Shown in pieces: positions 13,220 through 19,511 of a stretch of DNA of 20,299 nt. The position numbers were made by a program, and so were the translations under genes. The notes under the pieces are model-generated. The model had not been told where the DNA came from and ran no database searches. It saw nothing but the letters and a program-made list of their open reading frames with translations. Where the stretch lies: assembly GCA_035549275.1 (NCBI GenBank), contig DASZRH010000012.1, forward strand, positions 1-20,299. The letters run 5' to 3'. Each line of letters starts with the position of its first letter. The first letter of the stretch is position 1. The stretch is from 2-01-FULL-49-17 sp035549275. Its GTDB lineage: Bacteria > Patescibacteriota > Minisyncoccia > 2-02-FULL-40-12 > GWA2-44-9.

Positions 13220-13768
13220 TTAGCGCTTATTCCACTGCGGAGACTTGCGGGCTTTCTTGAGGCCGTACTTGCGACGCTCCTTGGCACGCGGATCGCGCAT
13301 GAGGAATTGAGATTTCTTGAGCTTCTTGCGGAAGTTCAGATCAAACAAGACCAAGGCTCGGGCGATGCCATGCTTGATGGCGCCCGCTTGGCCGGCAATG
13401 CCGCCGCCGTTGACGACGACCGTGGCTTTGAATCGATTCAGTGATTTAAGTTTGCGCAGCGGCGATTCGACGATATATTGCAAATTTACGTCCGAGAAAT
13501 AGTCGGTGTAGTTTTTGTCGTTAACCGTAACCAAAGCCTTCTCTTCGTCGGCGGCATCAGTTGATTTCTTGGTAAACAACCGGACGCGGGCGATCGATTC
13601 TTTGCGGCGGCCGACGGCTTCATAGTATTTTTCTTTGCCGCTTTTGGCGTCGGTCTCTGCTTCAAATACGGGCGCAGTTACGTCCATATCCGAATCAACA
13701 ACGATTTCTTCGGCCTCTTTCTTAGCCGGAGCCGATTTCTTGGGTTGTGCAGGTTTGCGGGGCGTCAT
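13220..13768 (-). CDS. rpsI: 30S ribosomal protein uS9
   Basis: A 182-residue protein. The last 130 residues are a standard uS9: YYEAVGRRKESIARVRLF, VNGGGIAGQAGAIKHGIARAL, RDPRAKERRKYGLKKARKSPQ and the terminal NKR that reaches the P-site tRNA. An extra N-terminal stretch of about 48 residues is first Lys/Pro/Ala-rich, then acidic (MTPRKPAQPKKS, then EIVVDSDMD), and is absent from most bacterial uS9. It is the last gene of the alpha operon, 2 nt after rplM, just before the terminator. Confidence 0.96.
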   Translation of the reverse strand: MTPRKPAQPKKSAPAKKEAEEIVVDSDMDVTAPVFEAETDAKSGKEKYYEAVGRRKESIARVRLFTKKSTDAADEEKALVTVNDKNYTDYFSDVNLQYIVESPLRKLKSLNRFKATVVVNGGGIAGQAGAIKHGIARALVLFDLNFRKKLKKSQFLMRDPRAKERRKYGLKKARKSPQWNKR

Positions 13769-13770
13769 AA

Positions 13771-14112
13771 TTATTTGACTTTCAAATTCTTGATGATTTT
13801 ATCGCGAGTTTTGTTTTTCGGCAACATTCGATAGACGACATGGCGTAATACTTCAGCCGGCGATTTTTCCCAGCGCTGTCCGAGTGTCCGGGCGCTAATG
13901 CCGCTGTGGTAGCCGGAATAACGATAATACATCTTGCTGTTGAATTTATCGCCTGTGAATTTCACCTTGTCCAAATTTTTTATGTGGACTTCAATCTGCG
14001 GCGTTTTGTGAGGCGTATAGGCCGGAGTGTGTTTGCCACGCAAAACACTTGCCGCTTCAGTGGCAATGCGACCCAGTGCTTTATTTGTTGCGTCGATTTC
14101 GTAGGTAGTCAT
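13771..14112 (-). CDS. rplM: 50S ribosomal protein uL13 (short form)
   Basis: A 113-residue uL13: TYEIDATNKALGRIATEAASVLRGKHTPAYTPH, VKFTGDKFNSKMYYRYSGYHSG and LRHVVYRMLPKNKTR are family-typical. E. coli uL13 has 142 residues. Here the N-terminus starts about 14 residues later and the C-terminal His-rich tail (HxHxAQQP) is absent. The gene pairs with rpsI as in most bacteria, directly behind rplQ with a 2-nt gap. Confidence 0.95.
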   Translation of the reverse strand: MTTYEIDATNKALGRIATEAASVLRGKHTPAYTPHKTPQIEVHIKNLDKVKFTGDKFNSKMYYRYSGYHSGISARTLGQRWEKSPAEVLRHVVYRMLPKNKTRDKIIKNLKVK

Positions 14113-14114
14113 GG

Positions 14115-14462
14115 TTATTTCACGAGCTGAATTAAGGCCATTTCCGCGCCATCGCTCTTGCGCTGGCCGAGGCGGATAATGCGGGTATACCCGCCAGCAC
14201 GGCTAACCTGATCTTTTGCGATTTGATTCATTAATTTCTGAACGGCCTTGGGGCCCAATTCGGCCGCCAGTTCACGTCGCGCGTTTAAATTTTGGCGTTT
14301 GGCGAGAGTAATCAATCGCGCAATCTCTTTGGTCAGGGATTTGGCTTTGGCTTCGGTGGTCTTGATCTGGCCATGGTCAATTAGCGCGGTTGCCAGCGAT
14401 TTATAGAGTGCGTTGCGGAGATTGCGCTCACGGCCGAATTTTCGATGATTTCCTCGTCGCAT
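14115..14462 (-). CDS. rplQ: 50S ribosomal protein bL17
   Basis: A 115-residue bL17 with the diagnostic N-terminus MRRGNHRKFGRERNLRNALYKSLATALIDHGQIKTTEAKAK (quoted in part: RRGNHRKFGR, RNALYKSLATALI) and a C-terminal GGYTRIIRLGQRKSDGAEMA. Length is normal. It follows rpoA with a 2-nt gap, the usual bacterial order. Confidence 0.97.
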   Translation of the reverse strand: MRRGNHRKFGRERNLRNALYKSLATALIDHGQIKTTEAKAKSLTKEIARLITLAKRQNLNARRELAAELGPKAVQKLMNQIAKDQVSRAGGYTRIIRLGQRKSDGAEMALIQLVK

Positions 14463-14464
14463 GG

Positions 14465-15202
14465 TTATTTGGTCTTCTTTTTCGCCGCCGGTTTGGCTGC
14501 TTTCTTTTCTTTGATTTCCGGAATGGCCACGTCGGAGACGGCTTTAAAGTGATCAATCAAGATTTCAGAGGCTTTCTTGAGAGCCAATTCAGGTTCCAAT
14601 GAGCCATCAGTCTCGATTTCCATGGTGATCTTGTTGAAATCGATGCGCTGGCCGACGCGGACGTCTTCGACTTTGAAGTTTACGAGACGAACCGGCGAAA
14701 AGGCGGCATCGATGGCGATTACGCCGATTGCTAATTTTTCTTTCTGGCGCTGTTCGACGGGAACATAGCCGACGCCGCGTTCGACGTCGATTTCCATCGA
14801 GAACTCGGTTTTCTTATCGGTAATAGTTGCGATATGCTGATCTTCATTGATAACTTCCACGTCTGGCGTGGTTTTGATGTCGGCGGCGGTAACCGATTTG
14901 TCACCTTTGACTTCGAGGGTAAGTTTGGCTGAAGCCTCGCCGTGGAGTTTGAAGCGGATCTTTTTGAGGTTCAAAATAATTTCAATCACATCTTCCAAGA
15001 CGCCGGGCATGCTTGAGAACTCGTGGTCAACGCCTTTGATTTTGACCGAAGTGATTGCCGCGCCTTCCAGGGACGACAACAACACGCGGCGAAGCGGATT
15101 GGCGATCGTTGCGCCGTAGCCAGGCATCAGCGGTCCGATCTCAATCGTGGCCTTGGTGCCCTCTTTAGCGATTACTTTGATTGTATCCGGTAACTGTATC
15201 AT
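14465..15202 (-). CDS. rpoA: RNA polymerase alpha subunit lacking the C-terminal domain
   Basis: A 245-residue alpha subunit. The N-terminal assembly domain is complete: EGTKATIEIGPLMPGYGATIANPLRRVLLSSLEG, then SSMPGVLEDVIEIILNLK, then RGVGYVPVEQRQ, AFSPVRLVNFKVEDVRVGQRIDFNKI and a dimer-helix region to about 228 (motifs here are split for brevity). Family members usually have about 310-340 residues, with a helix-hairpin-helix C-terminal domain that contacts UP elements and activators. Here only a Lys/Ala-rich tail (KKAAKPAAKKKTK) follows. The stop codon is followed 2 nt later by rplQ, so no frameshifted remnant of the domain is visible. Gene order is standard. Confidence 0.96.
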   Translation of the reverse strand: MIQLPDTIKVIAKEGTKATIEIGPLMPGYGATIANPLRRVLLSSLEGAAITSVKIKGVDHEFSSMPGVLEDVIEIILNLKKIRFKLHGEASAKLTLEVKGDKSVTAADIKTTPDVEVINEDQHIATITDKKTEFSMEIDVERGVGYVPVEQRQKEKLAIGVIAIDAAFSPVRLVNFKVEDVRVGQRIDFNKITMEIETDGSLEPELALKKASEILIDHFKAVSDVAIPEIKEKKAAKPAAKKKTK

Positions 15203-15248
15203 GGATTTGAGCTGATATATGGATTAGTAATCTCGCATATATCCGCTT

Positions 15249-15276
15249 GTTATATTTTAACGGGAATAAAACTCAA
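15249..15276 (-). promoter_or_regulatory. Possible internal promoter ahead of rpoA
   Basis: TTGAGT (15276-15271), a 16-nt spacer and TATAAC (15254-15249) on the minus strand overlap the end of rpsD. A leader of about 40 nt would carry an 8-bp hairpin (GATATATG/CATATATC, 15214-15243). This gap of 54 nt is the largest inside the operon, consistent with added control of rpoA-rplQ-rplM-rpsI. Confidence 0.4.
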
Positions 15277-15892
15277 TTATGGCTTGCAGGTCATTGACGC
15301 CGATACCGCTTTCTTCCGGGGTCGTCATGCCTTTCACTGTCGCCGTCATGGTTTCTTTCTTTAATTCAATCCAGCTTGGTGCATCGTACTTGGTCAGCCA
15401 CTGCGGGACAAGGTTGGTAAAGTACGCGGCCTTGCGGCTTCCCTCTCGAACGGTGATGATGTCGCCGATGCGGACGTGAAAAGACGGAATATTGACCTTT
15501 CCTCCGTTGACCAAGATATGGCCATGGTTGACGATCTGGCGGGCCTGATCGCGCGATTGGGCAAGGCCCATGCGGAAGACGACATTATCCAGGCGGTGTT
15601 CAAAGGCATTCAGAATAGTGCTATAAGGTTCTTTCTTGGTTGCGACGGCCTTTTTAATGTAGGACTTGAATTGCTTCTCCAGTAAGCGGTAGATATTCTT
15701 TACCTTTTGCTTGGACTTGAGCTGGGTGCCGTATTCGGAAAGTTTGCGAGACGGCTTGCGGCCGTTGATCCCCGGCGGATACGGTTTTTTGGTGATGGCC
15801 GTTTTGCCGTTTTGAGAACGTTCACCTTTGATGAGGATTTTCTCACCGATTCGACGTTCTATTTTTTCTTTTGGTCCTATATAGCGTGCCAT
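15257..15892 (-). CDS. rpsD: 30S ribosomal protein uS4
   Basis: A 211-residue uS4. It starts MARYIGPKEKIERRIGEK and shows GRKPSRKLSEYGTQLKSKQK, the S4 RNA-binding module (LDNVVFRMGLAQSRDQARQIVNHGHI region, about 107-170) and a C-terminal IEFYSR. The N-terminal zinc-finger cysteines of some uS4 proteins are absent, so it is the Cys-free form. It lies 9 nt after rpsK. A TATAAT overlaps the rpsK stop 8 nt before this start. Confidence 0.96.
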   Translation of the reverse strand: MARYIGPKEKIERRIGEKILIKGERSQNGKTAITKKPYPPGINGRKPSRKLSEYGTQLKSKQKVKNIYRLLEKQFKSYIKKAVATKKEPYSTILNAFEHRLDNVVFRMGLAQSRDQARQIVNHGHILVNGGKVNIPSFHVRIGDIITVREGSRKAAYFTNLVPQWLTKYDAPSWIELKKETMTATVKGMTTPEESGIGVNDLQAIIEFYSR

Positions 15893-15900
15893 AGTGTGTG

Positions 15901-15906
15901 ATTATA
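15901..15906 (-). promoter_or_regulatory. TATAAT box 8 nt before the rpsD start
   Basis: A consensus TATAAT on the minus strand includes the rpsK stop codon and ends 8 nt ahead of the rpsD ATG, the same spacing as at mreB and the GT4 gene. No -35 is apparent. The codons for Val-stop (GTATAA) could create it by chance, so treat it as tentative. Confidence 0.25.
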
Positions 15907-16342
15907 CGCGGCGCGGTTTCTTGCGTCGGACGCCGTTATGGGCGATGGGCGTATTGTCCTGGATGGACGTTACGTTCAAACCGCTGCCCGCGAGTCCGCG
16001 GATCGCGGGCTCGCGGCCCGGACCCACGCCTTTGACGACAATTTTGATATTCTGCAAATTATATTTCTTGGCCTTTTCGACGCAGTCCTTGGCGACCATG
16101 TTTGCGGCGTACGGGGTCGATTTCTTGGTACCCTTGAAGCCCAGGAGGCCGGCCGAAGACCAGGAAATAATCTGGCCCTTGCTGTCGCCGATGGCGATGA
16201 GAGTATTGTTGTATGAAACGTTGATGTGAGCGGTCCCGTTCAAAACCTGCTTCTTAGAAGAAGCTTTCTTGGGGGCTTCGGCGGTAACCGGAGTTTCCGG
16301 TGCCGGCGCATCTGCTTTCGTGATTAATTTATTCTTTCCCAT
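15902..16342 (-). CDS. rpsK: 30S ribosomal protein uS11
   Basis: A 146-residue uS11. The core from about residue 30 shows GTAHINVSYNNTLIAIGDSKG, SSAGLLGFKGTKKSTPYAA, VVKGVGPGREPAIRGLAGSG and the basic C-terminus NGVRRKKPRRV. About 20 extra residues at the N-terminus (KADAPAPETPVTAEAPKKA) are Ala/Pro/Lys-rich, echoing the extension of uS9. It lies between rpsM (16-nt gap) and rpsD. Confidence 0.96.
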   Translation of the reverse strand: MGKNKLITKADAPAPETPVTAEAPKKASSKKQVLNGTAHINVSYNNTLIAIGDSKGQIISWSSAGLLGFKGTKKSTPYAANMVAKDCVEKAKKYNLQNIKIVVKGVGPGREPAIRGLAGSGLNVTSIQDNTPIAHNGVRRKKPRRV

Positions 16343-16358
16343 GTGTATGAATCAGGGT

Positions 16359-16745
16359 TTATGTCTTTTCGGCTGACGGTTTGCGGCCCGAACCCATCGT
16401 CTTGCGGACGTTTCCGCGCGTGGTGCGGGAGTTGGTTTTGGTGCGGCCGTGGAGCGGAAGGCGGCGGGCGTGTCGGACGCCTTTCCAGGCGCCGATTTCT
16501 TTGAGGCGTTTAACGTTCTGGCTGATTTCGCGGCGCAAATCGCCTTCGACGCGATAACCCTTTTCGATGATCTTTTGAATCTTGTTCAATTCATCGGCGG
16601 TCAGATCTTTGGCACGCTTGTCCAGGTCAATGCCGGCCGAGCGAAGAATTACGGTTGCCGCGGTATGGCCAATGCCATACAAATACGGCAAGGCGTACTC
16701 GATCTTTTTATTATCCGGAATGTTGATACCGAGAATTCGTGGCAT
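16359..16745 (-). CDS. rpsM: 30S ribosomal protein uS13
   Basis: A 128-residue uS13: MPRILGINIPDNKKIEYALPYLYGIG, the helix-two-turn-helix region, LRREISQNVKRLKEIGAWKG and RHARRLPLHGRTKTNSRT with a basic tail (motifs given in part). It binds the head of the small subunit and contacts tRNA. It follows rpmJ with 4 nt between. Confidence 0.96.
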   Translation of the reverse strand: MPRILGINIPDNKKIEYALPYLYGIGHTAATVILRSAGIDLDKRAKDLTADELNKIQKIIEKGYRVEGDLRREISQNVKRLKEIGAWKGVRHARRLPLHGRTKTNSRTTRGNVRKTMGSGRKPSAEKT

Positions 16746-16749
16746 GGAT

Positions 16750-16863
16750 TTAACCTTGGCGCTGCTTATGCTTGGGATTCTTGCACACGCAATACAGGCG
16801 TCCCTTGCGGCGCACTAACTTGCAGTTATTGCACATGGGTTTTACTGATGCGCGTACTTTCAT
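16750..16863 (-). CDS. rpmJ: 50S ribosomal protein bL36 (zinc-binding form)
   Basis: A 37-residue protein, read directly from the minus strand: MKVRASVKPMCNNCKLVRRK, then GRLYCVCKNPKHKQRQG and TAA. The zinc ligands C11, C14, C27 and H32 are all present, so it is the C+ form. Its position between infA and rpsM is the standard one. Confidence 0.96.
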   Translation of the reverse strand: MKVRASVKPMCNNCKLVRRKGRLYCVCKNPKHKQRQG

Positions 16864-16868
16864 TTCGA

Positions 16869-17090
16869 TTAATTGCGATATACGATCCGGCCCCGCTGTC
16901 CGTCCGGAGAAAGCTCCATCGTGACGCGGTCGCCGATCATGACTTTGATATAGTTCATCCGCATTTTGCCCGCCAAGTATGCCAATACTTCCCGGCCATC
17001 CTCGAGTTGAACTTTAAAAGTCGTATCGGGAAGGGCTTCGATAATAATGCCGCTTATCTTTTCTTTTTGCAGGTTTTGTTGGCTTGGCAC
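16869..17090 (-). CDS. infA: Translation initiation factor IF-1
   Basis: A 73-residue S1/OB-fold protein. The core GIIIEALPDTTFKVQLEDGR, YLAGKMRMNYIKVMIGDRV and MELSPDGQRGRIVYRN matches IF-1 along its length. I set the start at the GTG at 17090 (MPSQQNLQKEKISG), which gives the usual 72-73 residues. The frame is open to an ATG at 17159, which would add 23 residues unlike any IF-1 N-terminus I know. IF-1 binds the A site of the small subunit during initiation. It is the first gene of the operon and follows a roughly 123-nt leader. In many bacteria secY, adk and map precede infA; here they are absent. Confidence 0.92.
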   Translation of the reverse strand: MPSQQNLQKEKISGIIIEALPDTTFKVQLEDGREVLAYLAGKMRMNYIKVMIGDRVTMELSPDGQRGRIVYRN

Positions 17091-17213
17091 CGTGGGTGTG
17101 TGGCTCTTTAAAAAAGAAAGGCCATCATGCGTGGTGGCTCTGGTAACGGGGGCCGCCACTTAGTAATCATGGGTCCCGTGTAGAAACTCCTGCCTTGAGG
17201 CTGTTATTTCAAC
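17091..17213 (-). other. 5' leader of the infA-rpsI operon
   Basis: The predicted transcript starts near 17213 and runs about 123 nt before the infA GTG. It can form a small GCCT/AGGC hairpin, and GTGGC (17162-17158) can pair with GCCAC (17141-17137). It also contains a 20-codon open frame (17170-17108, begins MITKWRPPLP and ends MMAFLF) with two Pro-Pro pairs. No Shine-Dalgarno sequence precedes infA. A regulatory role is conjecture. Confidence 0.3.
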
Positions 17214-17219
17214 TTCCGT

Positions 17220-17248
17220 ATCTTAGCAAAAAGGCCATTTTCTGTCAA
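17220..17248 (-). promoter_or_regulatory. Main promoter of the infA-rpsI operon
   Basis: A perfect TTGACA (17248-17243), a 17-nt spacer and TAAGAT (17225-17220) on the minus strand lie in the gap between the baseplate-J-like gene (stop at 17260) and infA. This is the best -35 match in the window, fitting a highly expressed ribosomal operon. Confidence 0.75.
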
Positions 17249-17259
17249 TGGGGATATCC

Positions 17260-19107
17260 TTAGTAGCTGAAGTTAATGTGGACTTTATCGCTGTTTTTGG
17301 GAATTGAACGCACCCAAAGCGGCCGGAGGATAACATTAGCGGAAGTGATATTGGGGAGATTTTCGAGATAGCTTTTGATGTCTTGGTCACGCTTTCCTAA
17401 GAGTTGGGCGGTCAGCTGTCCCGCGTCGATTTTAGCGTAGGCTTGGCCGGTAACGGTTATCGTCATAGCAAGATTTTTGGCCGCGGGATCATAGTGATCG
17501 TTGCTGTAAGTGACGGAAATCTTGTCTGATTCGACATGAAGGCCGTTTTTAGCGTCTACATAGCCGGCAATGAGGGATTGAATGTCGGATTCGCGGAAAC
17601 CGACGGCGGTGACGGTGCCCTTTAAGGTCATGGTCAGCGTGTCGGCGGCTTCATCAACTTCGGCTGAAACCGTAGGCGCGGCAACTTGAATGTCCGATTG
17701 GCCGAGAACTTTGAGGCCGTTTGCTTCTGAATCAAGCTCGTCCTGAACTTGGGACTTTAATTGATCGGTGAGCGTTGCTTTCAAAGTATCATAATCGCTT
17801 TGGGTTACAACTTTGGCTTTGCCGCTGGTGCCGCCTTTCATAGCTGCGGCGGATTTGCCATAGATTTTTTGAAATTTAGTCGTATCTCCTTTTTCTTGGA
17901 ACGCGGGGATCGTGAACGTGCCGGCGGCGACGTTGTAGTCAGTGCCAGCTTTGTCCGCGATAATCTGAACGTCAACGGCGCCTGGCGTGGTCGCATTTTT
18001 GGCCGCCGGCACGTTCACATTCGTCAGGGTACGGAATATATGGCCGTCCGCCGACGTAAAGCGGGTAGTGGCGATCAAGGATTGGGCCGCATTCGTTTCG
18101 TTGTATATCGTAATCGTGCCGCGGGCTTTTTGGGCGACGTCTTTCTGGCCGGTCGTGGCCGCGCTTTGAGAAACTTCTTTTTGAACCGTGAAGACCTGGC
18201 CGGGGATTTTCATGCCGGCTGCATCAACGGCGGCGATATTTTCGCCGGCGATGATATTCAAGGCTAAATTAATCGGCGTACTTTGGGGCTGAACAGTAAC
18301 CTGGGCGCTGCCGGTGGTCATGTAGAGCACACCGCCAGCTACAACGATGATGGCGACGGCAAACGTGGCAATCAGGCGGGTGCGCATGCGACGTTTGGGT
18401 TTGACAGGGCCGCCAGCCGGAGCGATTTTGGTTTTCAGGCCGGCTTTCTTGGCAACAAATTCAGGCCGCCACATGCTCTCGACTGCATCCTCGTCGATTC
18501 CCCGTTCAGCCGCGGGAATGTGATGGACTTCGAGGTTCTGCTGTTTTTCCCGAGCTGTGGAAATTTTGACGGGTTTCTGGTCTTCGATGTCGTCAGTGTC
18601 GATAATTTCGGCCATGCGCCGGGCAACAGCAGGAATTGTCTCGGCTTCAGTATCTTCAGCGCCATCTTCGGGAATTTCTTCTGCTTCCGGTTCTGATTCA
18701 TCCAATTCTTCCGGCTCGGCAGGCACATCTTCCTCCGCTTCGGGTTCTTCTTCTATCGCGATTTCGTGCTTGGCCGGCGCGACCTGATAAAATTCTTCGA
18801 TTTGATTGACGACGTTTACTGAATTGGACTTTTTGCGGCTGGATGATGCCGGGCGCGACAAAAGCACGTCAAATCCATACTGCTTGGCAACCTCATTGAT
18901 ATCGGGGTTTGAACAGAGAAAGGAAACAGTCTTTTTGATGGCAGTAGCTTCTTCGCGGAGCGCGGCAAAATGGGCTTCTTTTTGGAATGCCTTGGAGCGT
19001 TTCGGCAGGACGAAAATTACTTCAGCCGCCGGCGTGGACTTGAAGATATCAAGGATTTCGCTAAAGGAGTCGTCCTTTAAAACATTGATAATCTTTGTAG
19101 AAGCCAT
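17260..19107 (-). CDS. Membrane protein with cytosolic Rossmann-like domain and baseplate-J-like ectodomain
   Basis: A 615-residue protein with four parts. Residues 1-85 look like an alpha/beta Rossmann-type domain (TKIINVLKDDSFSEILDIFK, EVIFVLPKRSKAF, VSFLCSNPDINEVAKQYGF). Residues 110-175 are very acidic (EEEPEAEEDVPAEPEELDE). A basic stretch (KPKRRMRTR) leads into one membrane helix (about 245-263). The ectodomain (265-615) contains a region resembling phage baseplate J/gp47 proteins (RFTSADGHIFRTL, VNVPAAKNATTPGAVDVQII, AGTDYNVAAGTFTIPAF), then a helical and beta C-terminus. Such proteins recur in CPR genomes without phage neighbours, as I recall. It would link a cytosolic ligand-binding domain to the cell surface. 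It precedes the ribosomal operon but that has its own promoter. Function unknown. Confidence 0.75.
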   Translation of the reverse strand: MASTKIINVLKDDSFSEILDIFKSTPAAEVIFVLPKRSKAFQKEAHFAALREEATAIKKTVSFLCSNPDINEVAKQYGFDVLLSRPASSSRKKSNSVNVVNQIEEFYQVAPAKHEIAIEEEPEAEEDVPAEPEELDESEPEAEEIPEDGAEDTEAETIPAVARRMAEIIDTDDIEDQKPVKISTAREKQQNLEVHHIPAAERGIDEDAVESMWRPEFVAKKAGLKTKIAPAGGPVKPKRRMRTRLIATFAVAIIVVAGGVLYMTTGSAQVTVQPQSTPINLALNIIAGENIAAVDAAGMKIPGQVFTVQKEVSQSAATTGQKDVAQKARGTITIYNETNAAQSLIATTRFTSADGHIFRTLTNVNVPAAKNATTPGAVDVQIIADKAGTDYNVAAGTFTIPAFQEKGDTTKFQKIYGKSAAAMKGGTSGKAKVVTQSDYDTLKATLTDQLKSQVQDELDSEANGLKVLGQSDIQVAAPTVSAEVDEAADTLTMTLKGTVTAVGFRESDIQSLIAGYVDAKNGLHVESDKISVTYSNDHYDPAAKNLAMTITVTGQAYAKIDAGQLTAQLLGKRDQDIKSYLENLPNITSANVILRPLWVRSIPKNSDKVHINFSY

Positions 19108-19118
19108 GTATAGAGGTT

Positions 19119-19148
19119 ATTGTAGCAAGTTTTTCAATTATAGCGCAA
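19119..19148 (-). promoter_or_regulatory. Promoter of the baseplate-J-like gene
   Basis: TACAAT (19124-19119) lies 11 nt before the ATG at 19107, with a possible TTGCGC -35 (19148-19143) at 18 nt. The leader would be only a few nucleotides. A second TATAAT-like match (19142-19137) lies between them and could be an alternative -10. Confidence 0.45.
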
Positions 19149-19156
19149 GATGCTCA

Positions 19157-19185
19157 TTGATTGAAGTGGATGACTATGCTATCTT
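19157..19185 (+). promoter_or_regulatory. Promoter of the small plus-strand gene at 19203
   Basis: TTGATT (19157-19162), a 17-nt spacer and TATCTT (19180-19185) lie 17 nt before the ATG at 19203. It is divergent to the promoter of the baseplate-J-like gene. Confidence 0.5.
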
Positions 19186-19202
19186 CGCCTCAGGTCTTTA
19201 TA

Positions 19203-19511
19203 ATGCCAATTGGTTTGTTGGAGAGTATCATCCCCGGTTTATGTCCCCTCGAAGTAATGCAAACGCCGAGTGGAAGATTCTATATACGTCGAAAGGATAA
19301 CTCTGATTGGTATGGAAGATGTCACAGCAGAGTTGTTGCCCGTGTTAACTTTGGTGTGAACGAGAGATTAAAGATAGAATTCTCAGTCGAAGATTATACA
19401 AAGCCCGGAGAAAATTTGGAAAATATCTCCATAGCTGAGAATTCTAAAGTGCTTTCCACTATTCGAAAATATATTCAAAAGGCATACCCACGATACCAAT
19501 GCATCAGCTAA
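19203..19511 (+). CDS. Small protein of unknown function
   Basis: A 102-residue soluble protein starting MPIGLLESIIPGLCP. It includes a beta-rich middle (GRFYIRRKDNSDWYG, VVARVNFGVNERLKIEFSV) and a helical C-terminus (STIRKYIQKAYPRYQ). I recognise no family. The frame is open to a TTG at 19161, but the promoter at 19157-19185 overlaps those codons, so ATG 19203 is preferred. Its TAA directly abuts the stop codon of the convergent dus gene, with no terminator hairpin between. Its AT-richer composition than the neighbouring envelope genes is shared with the dus gene. Confidence 0.55.
   Translation: MPIGLLESIIPGLCPLEVMQTPSGRFYIRRKDNSDWYGRCHSRVVARVNFGVNERLKIEFSVEDYTKPGENLENISIAENSKVLSTIRKYIQKAYPRYQCIS

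Noticed and set aside
16449..17111. Plus-strand open frame of 220 codons opposite rpsM, rpmJ and infA
   Set aside because: Three certain ribosomal-type genes occupy the other strand and no promoter or family match supports it.
17091..17159. Longer IF-1 starting at the ATG at 17159
   Set aside because: It would add 23 residues with no counterpart in IF-1; the GTG at 17090 gives the normal length. Not fully excluded.
17761..18267. Plus-strand open frame of 168 codons
   Set aside because: It is antisense to the baseplate-J-like gene and has no recognisable domain.
17260..19107. Prophage or contractile-injection-system remnant because of the baseplate-J-like region
   Set aside because: No tail, sheath, spike or AAA+ genes are nearby, and the protein has a membrane helix and cytosolic domain unlike phage gp47.
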